Origin: Apostichopus japonicus
Lineage: Eukaryota; Echinodermata; Holothuroidea; Aspidochirotida; Stichopodidae
Reading direction: 5' to 3'
NCBI RefSeq assembly: GCF_037975245.1
Contig: NC_092561.1
Coordinates: 12,337,001-12,401,000, forward strand
Length of the DNA: 64,000 bases
The notes below the pieces were generated by a model, which was given only the letters and a program-made list of their open reading frames with translations, ran no database searches and was not told the origin of the DNA. Position numbers and translations under genes: made by a program. Shown one piece after another: positions 39,559 to 55,192 of this stretch. Numbering within the stretch: position 1 is the first letter of the stretch; every line of letters starts with the position of its first letter.

Positions 39559-42500
39559 CACATTCGATCGATCGGTACCGCACATTCGATTTATCGGTAC
39601 CGGACATTCGATTGATCGGTACCGCACATTCGATTGATCGGTACCGCACATTCGATTGATCGGTACCGCACATTCGATTGATCGGTAGCGAACATTCGAT
39701 TGATCGATAACGCATATTGGATTGATCGGTACCGAACATTCGATCGATCTGTACCGCACAATCGATCGATCGGTACCGCACATTCGATTAATCGGTACCG
39801 GACATTCGATTGATCGGTACCGCACATTCGATTGATCGGTACCGCACATACGATTAATCGATATCTCACATTCGATTGATCGGTACCGCACATTCGATTG
39901 ATCGGTACCGCACATTCGATTAATCGATATCTCACAATCGATTGATCGGTACCGCACATTCGATTGATCGGTACCGCACATTCGATTGATCGGTAGCGAA
40001 CATTCGATTGATCGATAACGCATATTCGATTGATCGGTACCGAACATTCGATCGATCTGTACCCCACAATCGATCGATCGGTACCGCACATTCGATTAAT
40101 CGGTACCGGACATTCGATTGATCGGTACCGCACATTCGATTGATCGGTACCGCACATACGATTAATCGATATCTCACAATCGATCGATCGGTACCGCACA
40201 TTCGATTGATCGGTACCGCACATGCGATGGATCGGTAGCGCACATTCGAATAATCGATAACGCACATTCGTTCGTTTTACCGCACATTCGATTGATCGGT
40301 ACCGCACATTCGATTTATCGATATCTCACAATCGATCGATCGGTACCGCACATTCGATTGATCGGTAACGAACATTCGATTGATCGGTACCGCAATATCG
40401 ATCGATCGGTACCGCACATTCGATTGATTTTTACCGCACATTCGATTGATCGGTACCGCACATACGATTTATCGATATCTCACAATCGATCGATCGGTAC
40501 CGCACATTCGATCGATCAATACCGCACATGCGTTGGATCGGTAGCGCACATTCGAATAATCGATAACGCACATTCGTTCGTTTTACCGCACATTCGATTG
40601 ATCGGTACATCACATTCAATTGATCGGTACCGCACATTCGATTGATCGTAACCGCACATTCGATTGATCGATACCGCACATTCGATTGATCTGTAACGCA
40701 CATTCGATTGATCGGTACCGCACATGCGATTGATCGGTACCGCACATACGATTGATCGATACCGCACATTCGATTTATCGATACCAAAGATTCGATAGAT
40801 CGGAACGGCACATTCCATTGATCGGTACGGCACATTCGATCGATCGGTACCGCACATTTGATCGATCGATACCGCAAATTCGATTGATCGGTACCGCACA
40901 TTCGATTGATCGGTACCTAACATGCGATGCATCGGTAGCGCACATTCGAATAATCGATAACGCACATTCGTTCGTTTTACCGCACCTTCGATTGATCGGT
41001 ACTGCACATTCAATTGATCGGTACCGCACAATCGATCGATCGGTACCGCACATTCGATTGATCGGTACCGCACATTCGATTGATCGCTACCGCACATTCG
41101 GTTAATCGATATCTCACATTCGATTGATCGGTACCGCAAATCCGATTGATCGGTACCGCACATTCGATTTATCGATACCGAACATTCGATAGATCGGAAC
41201 GGCACATTCGATTGATCGATACCGCACATTCGATCGATCGGTACCGCACATTCGATTGATCGGTACCGAACAATCAATTGATCGGTACGGCACAATCGAT
41301 TGATCGATAATGCACATTCGATTGATCGGTACCGCACATTCGATTGATCGGTACCGCACATTCGATTAATCGATATCTCACAATCGATCGATCGGTACCG
41401 CACATACGATTGATCGATACCGCACATTCGATTTATCGATACCAAAGATTCGATAGATCGGAACCGCACATTCGATTGATCGGTACGGCACATTCGATCG
41501 ATCGGTACCGCACATTTGATCGATCGATACCGCACATTCGATTGATCGGTACCGCACATTCGATTGATCGGTACCTCACATGCGATGCATCGGTAGCGCA
41601 CATTCGAATAATCGATAACGCACATTCGTTCGTTTTACCGCACATTCGATTGATCGGTACTGCACATTCAATTGATCGGTACCGCACAATCGATCGATCG
41701 GTACCGCACATTCGATTGATCGGTACCGCACATTCGATTGATCGCTACCGCACATTCGGTTAATCGATATCTCACAATCGATTGATCGGTACCGCACATT
41801 CGATTGATCGGTACCGCACATTCGATTGATCGGTACCGAACATTCGATTGATCGATAACGCACATTCGATTGATCGGTAACGCACATTCGATTGATCGGT
41901 ACCGCAAATTCGATTGATCGGTACCGCACATTCGATTTATCGATACCGAACATTCGATAGATCGGAACGGCACATTCGATTGATCGATACCGCACATTCG
42001 ATCGATCGGTACCGCACATTCGATTGATCGGTACCGAACATTCAATTGATCGGTACGGCACAATCGATTGATCGATAATGCACATTCGATTGATCGGTAC
42101 CGAACATTCGATTGATCGGTACCGCACAATCGATTGATCGGTACCGCATATTCGATTAATCAATATCTCACAATCGATCGATCGGTACCGCACATTCGAT
42201 TGATCGATAACGCACATTCGATTGATCGGTACCGAACATTCGATTGATCGGTACCGCACAATCGATCGATCGGTACCGAACATTCGATTTATGGGTACCG
42301 GACATTCGATTGATCGGTACCGCACATTCGATTGATCGCTACCGCACATTCGATTAATCGATATCTCACAATCGATTGATCGGTACCGCATATTCGATCG
42401 ATCGGTACCGCACATTCGATTTATCGGTACCGGACATTCGATTGATCGGTACCGCACATTCGATTGATCGGTACCGCACATTCGATTAATCGATATCTCA

Positions 42501-43049
42501 CAATCGATTGATCGGTACCGCACATTCGATTGATCGGTACCGCACATTCGATTGATCGGTAGCGAACATTCGATTGATCGATAACGCATATTCGATTGAT
42601 CGGTACCGAACATTCGATTGATCTGTACCGCACAATCGATCGATCGGTACCGCACATACGATTAATCGATATCTCACAATCGATCGATCGGTACCGCACA
42701 TTCGATTGATCGGTACCGCACATGCGATGGATCGGTAGCGCACATTCGAATAATCGATAACGCACATTCGTTCGTTTTACCGCACATTCGATTGATCGGT
42801 TCCGCACATTCGATTTATCGATATCTCACAATCGATCGATCGGTACCGCACATTCGATTGATCGTTAACGAACATTCGATTGATCGGTACCGCACAATCG
42901 ATCGATCGGTACCGCACATTCGATTGATCGGTACCGGACATTCGATTGATCGGTACCGCACATACGATTTATCGATATCTAACAATCGATCGATCGGTAC
43001 CGCACATTCGATCGATCGGTACCGCACATTCGATTGATCGGTACCGCAC

Positions 43050-45990
43050 ATTCGATTGATCGTAACCGTAAATTCGATTTATCGATACCGCACATTCGAT
43101 TAATCGATAACTCACATTCGATTGATCGGTACCGCACATTCGATTGATCGGTTCTGCACATTCGATTGATCGGTACCGAACATTCGATTGATCGGTACCG
43201 CACAATCGATCGATCGGTACCGCACATTCGATTGATCGGTACCGCACATTCGATTAATCGATATCTCACAATCGATCGATCGGTACCGCACATTCGATTG
43301 ATCGGTACCGCACATTCGATTGATCGGTACCGCAACTTCGATGGATTGGTACCGCACATTCGATTGATCGGTTGCGCACATTCGATTGATCGATACCGCA
43401 CATTCGATTGATATGTAACGAACATTCGATTGATTGGTACCGAACATTCGATTGATCGGTACCGTACATGCGATTGATCGGTACCGCACATACGATTGAT
43501 CGGTACCACAGATTCGATTGATCGGTACCGCACAATCGATTGATCGATAACGCACATTCGATTGATCGGTACCGAACATTCGATTGATCGATAACGCACA
43601 TTCGATTGATCGGTACCGAACATTCGATTGATCGGTACCGCACAATCGATTGATCGGTACTGCACATTCGATTAATCAATATATCACAATCGATCGATCG
43701 GTACCGCACATTCGATTGATCGGTACTGCACATTCGATTGATCCGTAACGCACAATGGATTGATCGGTACCGCACATTCGATTGATCGGTAACGCACATT
43801 CGATTGATCGGTACCGAACATTCGATTGATCGGTACCGCACAATCGATCGATCGGTACCGAACATTCGATTTATGGGTACCGGACATTCGATTGATCGGT
43901 ACCGCACATTCGATTGATCGCTACCGCACATTCGATTAATCGATATCTCACAATCGATCGATCGGTACCGCACATTCGATTGATCGGTACCGCACATTCG
44001 AATGATCCGTAACGCACAATGGATTGATCGGTTAACGAACATTCGATTTATCGATAACGCACATTCGATTAATCGATATCTCACAATCGATTGATCGGTA
44101 CCGCACAATCGATTAATCGGTACCGCACATTCGATTGATCGATAACGCACATTCGAATAATCGATGACGCACATTCGTTCGTTTTACCGCACATTCGATT
44201 GGTCGGTACCGCACATTCGATTAATCGATATCTCACAATCGATCGATCGGTACCGCACATTCGATTGATCGGTACCGGACATTCGATTGATCGGTACCGC
44301 ACATTCGATTAATCGGTACCGCACATTCGATTGATCGGTACCGCACATTCGATTGATCGGTACCGCACATACGATTAATCGATATCTCACAATCGATCGA
44401 TCGGTACCGCACATTCGATCGATCAATACCGCACAAGCGATGGATCGGTAGCGCACAATCGAATAATCGATGACGCACATTCGTTCGTTTTACCGCACAT
44501 TCGATTGATCGGTACGGAACATTCAATTGATCGGTACCGCACACTCGATTGATCGTAACCGTAAATTCGATTTATCGATACCGCACATTCGATTAATCGA
44601 TAACTCACATTCGATTGATCGGTACCGCACAATCGATCGATCGGTACCGCACATTCGATTGATCGGTACCGGACATTCGATTGATCGGTACCGCACATTC
44701 GATTGATCGGTACCGCACATTCGATTAATCGATATCTCACAATCGATCGATCGGTACCGCACATTCGATTGATCGGTACCGCACATTCGATTGATCGGTA
44801 CCGCAACTTCGATGGATTGGTACCGCACATTCGATTGATCGGTACCGCACATTCGATTGATCGTAACCGTAAATTCGATTTATCGATACCGCACATTCGA
44901 TTAATCGATAACTCACATTCGATTGATCGGTACCGCACATTCGATTGATCGGTTCTGCACATTCGATTGATCGGTACCGAACATTCGATTGATCGGTACC
45001 GCACAATCGATCGATCGGTACCGCACATTCGATTGATCGGTACCGGACATTCGATTGATCGGTACCGCACATTCGATTGATCGGTACCGCACATTCGATT
45101 AATCGATATCTCACAATCGATCGATCGGTACCGCACATTCGATTGATCGGTACCGCAAATTCGATTGATCGGTACCGCAACTTCGATGGATTGGTACCGC
45201 ACATTCGATTGATCGGTTGCGCACATTCGATTGATCGATACCGCACATTCGATTGATATGTAACGAACATTCGATTGATTGGTACCGAATATTCGATTGA
45301 TCGGTACCGTACATGCGATTGATCGGTACCGCACATACGATTGATCGGTACCGCAGATTCGATTGATCGGTACCGCACAATCGATTGATCGATAACGCAC
45401 ATTCGATTGATCGGTACCGAACATTCGATTGATCGATAACGCACATTCGATTGATCGGTACCGAACATTCGATTGATCGGTACCGCACAATCGATCGATC
45501 GGTACTGCACATTCGATTAATCATTATCTCACAATCGATCGATCGGTACCGCACATTCGATTGATCGGTACTGCACATTCGATTTATCCGTAACGCACAA
45601 TGGATTGATCGGTACCGCACATTCGATTGATCAGTAACGCACATTCGATTGATCGGTACCGAACATTCGATTGATCGGTACCGCACAATCGATCGATCGG
45701 TACCGATCATTCGATTTATGGGTACCGGACATTCGATTGATCGGTACCGCACATTCGATTGATCGCTACCGCACATTCGATTAATCGATATCTCACAATC
45801 GATTGATCGGTACCGAACATTCGATTGATCGATAACGCACAATCGATTGATCGGTACCTATCATTCGATTGATCGGTACCGCACAATCCATCCATCGGTA
45901 CCGCACATTCGATTGATCGGTACCGCACAATCGATCGATCGGTACCGCACATTCGATAGATCGGTACCGAACATTCGATTGATTAGTACC
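43050..45990 (+). repeat. 1.8-kb higher-order module, two copies plus a partial
   Basis: Variant order in about 43050-44000 recurs at about 44860-45840. Offsets are about 1,801 bp at the left (CGTAACCGTA at 43061 and 44862) rising to 1,845 bp, a 44-bp (two-monomer) shift. A partial third copy of the left part, with the same CGTAACCGTA landmark, lies near 44.55 kb. Confidence 0.7.
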
Positions 45991-48897
45991 GCACAATCGA
46001 TCAATCGGTACCGCACAATCGATCGATCGGTACCGCACATTCGATTGATCGGTACCGTACATTCGATTGATCGGTACCACACATTCGATTGATCGGTACC
46101 GAACATTCGATTGATCGATAACGCACATTCGATTGATCGGTACCGAACATTCGATTGATCGATAACGCCCATTCGATTGATCGGTACCGCACATTCGATT
46201 GATCGGTACCGCACAATCCATCGATCGGTACTGCACATTCGATTGATCGGTACCGCACATTCGATTGATCGATACCGAACATTCGATTGATCGATTCCGC
46301 ACATTCGATTGAGCTGTTACGCACATTCGATTGATTGGTACCGCACATTCGTTTGATCGGTACCGCACATGCGATTGATCGGTACCGTACATTCGATTGA
46401 TCGATACCGCATCTTCCATTTATCGATACCAAACATTTGATAGATCGGTACGGTACATTCGTTTGATCGGGACTTCACATTCGATCGATCGGTACCGCAA
46501 ATTCGATCGATCGATACCGCACATTCGATTGATCGGTAACGCACATTCGATTGATCATTACCGCAAATTCGATCGATTGGTACCGCACATGCGATTGATC
46601 GGTAGCGCAATTTCGATTTATCGATAACGCACATGAGATTGATCGGTACCGAACATTCGATTCATCGGTAACGCACAATCGATTGATCGGAACCGAACAT
46701 TCGATTGATCGGTACCGCACATTCGATTGATCGGTACCGAACATTCGATTGATCGGTACCGCACATTCGATCGATCGATACCGCACATTCGATTGATCTG
46801 TAACTCACATTCGATTGATCGGTACCGCATAATCGATCGATCGGTACCGCACATTCGATAGATCGGTAACGCACATTCGATTGATCGGTACCGCACAATC
46901 GATCGATAGGTACCGCACATTCGATAGATCGGTACCGAACATTCGATTGATTAGTACCGCACAATCGATCGATCGGTACCGCACAATCGATCGATCGGTA
47001 CCGCACATTCGATATGATCGGTACCGAACATTCGATTGATTAGTACCGCACAATCGATCGATCGGTATCGCACATTCGATTGATCGGTACCGTACATTCG
47101 ATTGATCGGTACCACACATTCGATTTATCGGTACCGCACAATCGATTGATCGGTACCGCACATTCGATCGATCGGTACCGAACATTCGATTGATCGGTAC
47201 CGCACAATCGATTGATCGGTACTGCACATTCGATTAATCATTATCTCACAATCGATCGATCGGTACCGCACATTCGATTGATCGGTACTGCACATTCGAT
47301 TTATCCGTAACGCACAATGGATTGATCGGTACCGCACATTCGATTGATCAGTAACGCACATTCGATTGATCGGTACCGAACATTCGATTGATCGGTACCG
47401 CACAATCGATCGATCGGTACCGATCATTCGATTTATGGGTACCGGACATTCGATTGATCGGTACCGCACATTCGATTGATCGCTACCGCACATTCGATTA
47501 ATCGATATCTCACAATCGATTGATCGGTACCGAACATTCGATTGATCGATAACGCACAATCGATTGATCGGTACCTATCATTCGATTGATCGGTACCGCA
47601 CAATCCATCCATCGGTACCGCACATTCGATTGATCGGTACCGCACAATCGATCGATCGGTACCGCACATTCGATAGATCGGTACCGAACATTCGATTGAT
47701 TAGTACCGCACAATCGATCAATCGGTACCGCACAATCGATCGATCGGTACCGCACATTCGATTGATCGGTACCGTACATTCGATTGATCGGTACCACACA
47801 TTCGATTGATCGGTACCGAACATTCGATTGATCGATAACGCACATTCGATTGATCGGTACCGAACATTCGATTGATCGATAACGCCCATTCGATTGATCG
47901 GTACCGCACATTCGATTGATCGGTACCGCACAATCCATCGATCGGTACTGCACATTCGATTGATCGGTACCGCACATTCGATTGATCGATACCGAACATT
48001 CGATTGATCGATTCCGCACATTCGATTGAGCTGTTACGCACATTCGATTGATTGGTACCGCACATTCGTTTGATCGGTACCGCACATGCGATTGATCGGT
48101 ACCGTACATTCGATTGATCGATACCGCATCTTCCATTTATCGATACCAAACATTTGATAGATCGGTACGGTACATTCGTTTGATCGGGACTTCACATTCG
48201 ATCGATCGGTACCGCAAATTCGATCGATCGATACCGCACATTCGATTGATCGGTAACGCACATTCGATTGATCATTACCGCAAATTCGATCGATTGGTAC
48301 CGCACATGCGATTGATCGGTAGCGCAATTTCGATTTATCGATAACGCACATGAGATTGATCGGTACCGAACATTCGATTCATCGGTAACGCACAATCGAT
48401 TGATCGGAACCGAACATTCGATTGATCGGTACCGCACATTCGATTGATCGGTACCGAACATTCGATTGATCGGTACCGCACATTCGATCGATCGATACCG
48501 CACATTCGATTGATCTGTAACTCACATTCGATTGATCGGTACCGCATAATCGATCGATCGGTACCGCACATTCGATAGATCGGTAACGCACATTCGATTG
48601 ATCGGTACCGCACAATCGATCGATAGGTACCGCACATTCGATAGATCGGTACCGAACATTCGATTGATTAGTACCGCACAATCGATCGATCGGTACCGCA
48701 CAATCGATCGATCGGTACCGCACATTCGATATGATCGGTACCGAACATTCGATTGATTAGTACCGCACAATCGATCGATCGGTATCGCACATTCGATTGA
48801 TCGGTACCGTACATTCGATTGATCGGTACCACACATTCGATTTATCGGTACCGCACAATCGATTGATCGGTACCGCACATTCGATCGATCGGTACCG
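45501..48897 (+). repeat. 1,717-bp tandem duplication
   Basis: About 45501-47217 and 47218-48897 share variant order with a constant offset of 1,717 bp (for example GGTACTGCAC at 45501 and 47218). No length change was seen between the copies, and sampled stretches look identical, so this is probably one of the younger events. The copies diverge at about 48898. The same variant order, reversed, appears in the inverted block. Confidence 0.85.
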
Positions 48898-50716
48898 CAC
48901 ATTCGATCGATCGATACCGCACATTCGATTGATCGGTAACGCACATTCGATTGATCGGTACCGCAAATTCGATTGATCGGTACCGCATATGCGATGGATC
49001 GGTAGCGCACATTCGAATAATCGATAACGCACATTCGTTCGTTTTACCGCACATTCGAATGATCGGTACGGCACATTCAATTGATCGGTACCGCACAATC
49101 GATTGATCCATACCGGAATTTCGATTGATTGGTACCGCACATTCGATTGATCGGTACCGCACATTCGATTAATCGATATCTCACAATCGATCGATCGGTA
49201 CCGCACATTCGATTGATCGGTACCGCACATTCGATTGATCGGTACCGTACAATCCATCGATCGGTACCGAACATTCGAATAATCGATAACGCACATTCGT
49301 TCGTTTTACCGCACATTCGATTGATCGGTTCCGCAAAATCGATCGATCGGTACCGCACATTCGATAGATCGGTAACGCACATTCGATTGATCGGTACCGC
49401 ACAATCGATCGATCGGTACCGCACATTCGATAGATCTTTACCGAACATTCGATTGATTAGTACCGCACAATCGATCGATCGGTACCGCACAATCGATCGA
49501 TCGATACCGCACATTCGATTGATCGGTACCGAACATGCGATTGATCGGTACCGCCCATTCGATTGATCGGTACCGCACATTCGATTAATCGATATCTCAC
49601 AATCGATTGATCGGTACCGCACATTCGATTGATTGGTACCGCACATTCGATTGATTTGTAACGAACATTCGTTTGATCGATAACGCACAATCGATCGACC
49701 GGTACCTCACATTCGATAGATCGGTACCGTACAATCGATCGAACGGTACCGCACATTCGAAAGATTGGTAACGCACATTCGATTGATCGGTACCGCACAA
49801 TCGATCGATCGGTACCTCACATTCGATAGATCAGTACCGTACAATCGATTGATCGGTACCGGACATTCGATTAATCGATATCTCACAATCGATCGATCGG
49901 TACCGCACATTCGATTGATCGGTACCGCACATGCGATGGGTCGGTAGCGCACATTCGAATAATCGATAACGGACATTCGTTCGTTTTACCGCACATTCGA
50001 TTGATCGGTACGGCACATTCAATTGATCGGTACCGCACATTCGATTGATCGTTACCGTAAATTCGATTTATCGATAGCGCACATTCGATTGATCGGTACC
50101 GAACATTCGATTGATCGGTACCGCACAATCGATTGATCGCTAACGCACAATCGATCGATCGGTACCGCACATTCGATAGATCGGTACCGCACATTCGATT
50201 GATCGGTACCGCACAATCGATCGATCGGTATCGTACATTCGATTGATCGGTACCGCACATTCGATTGATCGGTACCACAGATTCGATTGATCGGTACCGA
50301 ACATTCGATTGATCGATAACGCCCATTCGATTGATCGGTGCCGAACATTCGATTGATCGATAACGCACATTCATTTGATCGGTACCGAACATTCGATTGA
50401 TCGGTACCGCACAATCCATCGATCGGTACCGCACATTCGATTGATCGGTACCGCACATTCGATTGATCGGTACCGCACAATCGATCGATCGGTATCGTAC
50501 ATTCGATTGATTGGTACCGCACATTCGATTGATCGGTACCACAGATTCGATTGATCGGTACCGAACATTCGATTGATCGATAACGCCCATTCGATTGATC
50601 GGTACCTCACATTCGATAGATCAGTACCGTACAATCGATTGATCGGTACCGGACATTCGATTGATCGGTACCGCACATTCGATTGATCGGTACCGCACAT
50701 TCGATTAATCGATATC

Positions 50717-51244
50717 TCACAATCGATCGATCGGTACCGCACATTCGATTGATCGGTACCGCACATGCGATGGGTCGGTAGCGCACATTCGAATAATCGA
50801 TAACGGACATTCGTTCATTTTACCGCACATTCGATTGATCGGTACGGCACATTCAATTGATCGGTACCGCACATTCGATAGATCGGTACCGTACAATCGA
50901 TCGACCGGTACCGCACATTCGATAGATTGGTAACGCACGTTCCTTTGATCGGTACCAAAATCGATCGATCGGTACCTCACATTCGATAGATCAGTACCGT
51001 ACAATCGATTGATCGGTACCGGACATTCGATTGATCGGTACCGCACATTCGATTGATCGGTACCGCACATTCGATTAATCGATATCTCACAATCGATCGA
51101 TCGGTACCGAACAATCGATTGATCGGTACCGCACATGCGATGGATCGGTAGCGCACATTCGAATAATCGATAACGCACATTCGTTGGTTTTACCGCACAT
51201 TCGATTGATCGGTACGGCACATTCAATTGATCGGTACCGCACAT
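50717..51244 (+). repeat. Recurrent 0.5-kb module, copy 1 of 4
   Basis: A module with the landmarks CGATTAATCGATATCTC, CATGCGATGGGTCGG, TTCATTTTACC, CGATCGACCGG, GGTACCAAAATCG and TTGGTTTTACC occurs here and near 54665-55192, 57098-57625 and 60830-61357. Starts are separated by 3,948, 2,433 and 3,732 bp. The spacing differs while the content is constant, so the module has been moved or its flanks resized. Confidence 0.75.
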
Positions 51245-51530
51245 TCGATTGATCGTTACCGAAATTTCGATTTATCGATAACGCAAATTCGATTAATCGA
51301 TATCTCACAATCGATCGATCGGTACCGCACATTCGATTGATCGGTACCGCACATTCGATTGATCGGTACCGAACATTCGATTGATCGATACCGCACATTC
51401 GATTGATCTGTTACGCACATTCGATTGATTGGTACCGCACATTCGATTGATCGGTACCGCACATGCGATTGATCGGTACCGCACATACGATTGATCGATA
51501 CTGCACATTCTATTTATCGATACCAAACAT

Positions 51531-52564
51531 TCAATTGATCGGTACGGCACATTCGATTGATCGGTACGGCACCTTCGATCGATCGGTACCGCACATTCGA
51601 TCGATCGCTACCGCACATTCGATTGATCGGTAACGCACATTCGATTGATCGGTACCGCAAATTCGATTGATCGGTACCGCACATGAGATTGATCGGTAGC
51701 GCACATTCGATTTATCGATACCGCACATTCGATTGATCGATACCACACATTCGATTGATTGGTACCGTACATTCGATTGATCGATAACGCACATTCGATT
51801 GATCGGGACCGAACATTCGATTGATCGGTACCGCACAATCCATCGATCGGTACCGCACATTCGATTGATCGGTTCCGCACATTCGATCGATCGGTATCGC
51901 ACATTCGATTGATCCGTATCGCACATTCCATCGATCGGTACCGCACATTCCATCGATCGGTACCGCACAATCGATCGATCGGTACCGCACATTCGATCGA
52001 TCGGTACCGAACATTCGATTGATCGATAAAGCCCATTCGATTGGTCGGTACCGAACATTCGATTGATCGGTACCGCACATTCGATTGATCGGTACCGAAC
52101 ATTCGATTGATCGGTACCGCACAATCCATCGATCGGTACCGCACATTCGATTGATCGGTACCGCACATTCGATTGATCGGTACCGCACAATCGATCGATC
52201 GGTATCGTACATTCGATTGATTGGCACCGCACATTCGATTGATCGGTACCACAGATTCGATTGATCGGTACCGAACATTCGATTGATCGATAACGCCCAT
52301 TCGATTGATCGGTACCTCACATTCGATTGATCGATAACGCACATTCATTTGATCGGTACCGAACATTCGATTGATCGGTACCGCACAATCCATCGATCGG
52401 TACCGCACATTCGATTGATCGGTACCGCACATTCGATTGATCGGTACCGCACAATCCATCGATCGGTACCGCACATTCGATTGATCGGTACCGCACATTC
52501 GATTGATCGGTACCGCACATTCGATTGATCGATATCTCACAATCGATCGATCGGTACCGCACAT
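51531..52564 (+). repeat. Recurrent 0.6-1.0-kb module, copy 1 of 3
   Basis: Landmarks CACATGAGATTG, GATTGATCGGGACCG, GATCCGTATCG, two successive CATTCCATCG units and GATAAAGCCC occur in this order here, at about 58024-58550 and at about 62371-63005. Matching points are about 6,514 and 4,347 bp apart. Confidence 0.7.
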
Positions 52565-54664
52565 TCGATTGATCGGTACCGAACATTCGATTTATCAGTA
52601 ACGCACAATGCATTGATCGGTAACGCACATTCGATTGATCGGTAACGAACATTCGATTTATCGATAACGCACATTCGATTGATCGGTACCGCACAATCCA
52701 TCGATCGGTACCGCACATTCGATTGATCGGTACCGCACATTCGATCGATCGGTACCGCACATTCGATTGATCGGTACCGCACATTCGATCGATCGGTACC
52801 GCACATTCGATCGATCGATACCGCACATTCGATTGATCGGTAACGCACATTCGATTGATCGGTACCGCAAATTCGATTGATCGGTACCGCATATGCGATT
52901 GATCGGTAGCGCACATTCGATTAATCGATAACGCACATTCGTTCGTTTTACCGCACATTCGAATGATCGGTACGGCACATTCAATTGATCGGTACCGCAC
53001 AATCGATTGATCGGTACCGGAATTTCGATTGATTGGTACCGCACATTCGATTGATCGGTACCGCACATTCGATTAATCGATATCTCACAATCGATCGATC
53101 GGTACCGCACATTCGATTGATCGGTACCGCACATTCGATTGATCGGTACCGTACAATCACTCGATCGATACCGAACATTCGAATAATCGATAACGCACAT
53201 TCGTTCGTTTTACCGCACATTCGATTGATCGGTACCGCAAAATCGATCGATCGGTACCGCACATTCGATAGATCGGTAACGCACATTCGATTGATCGGTA
53301 CCGCACAATCGATCGATCGGTACCGCACATTCGATAGATCGGTACCGAACATTCGATTGATTAGTACCGCACAATCGATCGATCGGTACCGCACAATCGA
53401 TCGATCGATACCGCACATTCGATTGATCGGTACCGAACATGCGATTGATCGGTACCGCACATTCGATTGATCGGTACCGCACAATCCATCGATCGGTACC
53501 GCACATTCGATTGATCGGTACCGCACATTCGATTGATCCGTATCGCACATTCCATCGATCGGTACCGAACATTCCATCGATCGGTACCGCACATTCGATT
53601 GATCGGTACCGCACATTCGATCGATCGGTACCGAACATTCGATTGATCGATAAAGCCCATTCGATTGATCGGTACCGAACATTCGATTGATCGGTACCGC
53701 ACATTCGATTGATCGGTACCGAACATTCGATTGATCGGTTCCGCAAATTCGATTGATCGGTACCGCACATTCGATCGATCGGTACTGCACATTCGAATGA
53801 TCGATACCTCACATTAGATTGATGTGTAACGCACATTCGATTGATTGGTACCGCACATTCGATTGATCGGTACCGCACATGCGATTGATCGGTACCGCAC
53901 ATACGATCGATCGATACCGCACATTCGATTTATCGATACCTCACATTCGATAGATCGGAACGACACATTCGATTGATCGGTACCGCACATTCGATCGATC
54001 GGTTGCGCACATTCGATCGATCGGTACCGCACATTCGATTGATCGGTACCGCACATTCGATTGATCGGTTACGCAAATTCGATTGATCGCTACCGCTTAT
54101 GCGATTGATCGAAATCTCACAATCGGTCGATCGGTACCGCACATTCGATTGATCGGTACCGCAAATTCGATTGATCGGTACTGCACATGCGATGGATCGG
54201 TCGTGCACATTCCAATAATCGAAAACGCACATTCGTTCGTTTTACCGCACATTCGATTGATCGGTACCGAATATTCGATTTATCGATAACGCACATTCGA
54301 TTTATCGGTACCGAACATTCAATTGATCGGTACGGCACAATCGATTGATCGATAATGCACATTCGATTGATCGGTAAAGCCCATTCGATTGATCGGTACC
54401 GCACAATCGATTGATCGGTACCGCACATTCGATCGATCGGTACCGAACATTAGATTGATCGATAAAGCCCATTCGATTGATCGGTACCGAACATTCGATC
54501 GATCGGTACCTCACATTCGATAGATCGGTACCGCACAATCGATCGATCGGTACCTCACATTCGATAGATCAGTACCGTACAATCGATTGATCGGTACCGG
54601 ACATTCGATTGATCGGTACCGCACATTCGATTGATCGGTACCGCACATTCGATTAATCGATATC

Positions 54665-55192
54665 TCACAATCGATCGATCGGTACCGCACATTCGATTGA
54701 TCGGTACCGCACATGCGATGGGTCGGTAGCGCACATTCGAATAATCGATAACGGACATTCGTTCATTTTACCGCACATTCGATTGATCGGTACGGCACAT
54801 TCAATTGATCGGTACCGCACATTCGATAGATCGGTACCGTACAATCGATCGACCGGTACCGCACATTCGATAGATTGGTAACGCACGTTCCATTGATCGG
54901 TACCAAAATCGATCGATCGGTACCTCACATTCGATAGATCAGTACCGTACAATCGATTGATCGGTACCGGACATTCGATTGATCGGTACCGCACATTCGA
55001 TTGATCGGTACCGCACATTCGATTAATCGATATCTCACAATCGATCGATCGGTACCGAACATTCGATTGATCGGTACCGCACATGCGATGGATCGGTAGC
55101 GCACATTCGAATAATCGATAACGCACATTCGTTGGTTTTACCGCACATTCGATTGATCGGTACGGCACATTCAATTGATCGGTACCGCACAT
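54665..55192 (+). repeat. Recurrent 0.5-kb module, copy 2 of 4
   Basis: Same variant order and same length as at 50717-51244. Differences are mostly single bases, for example GTTCCATTGATC where copy 1 has GTTCCTTTGATC. Confidence 0.75.
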
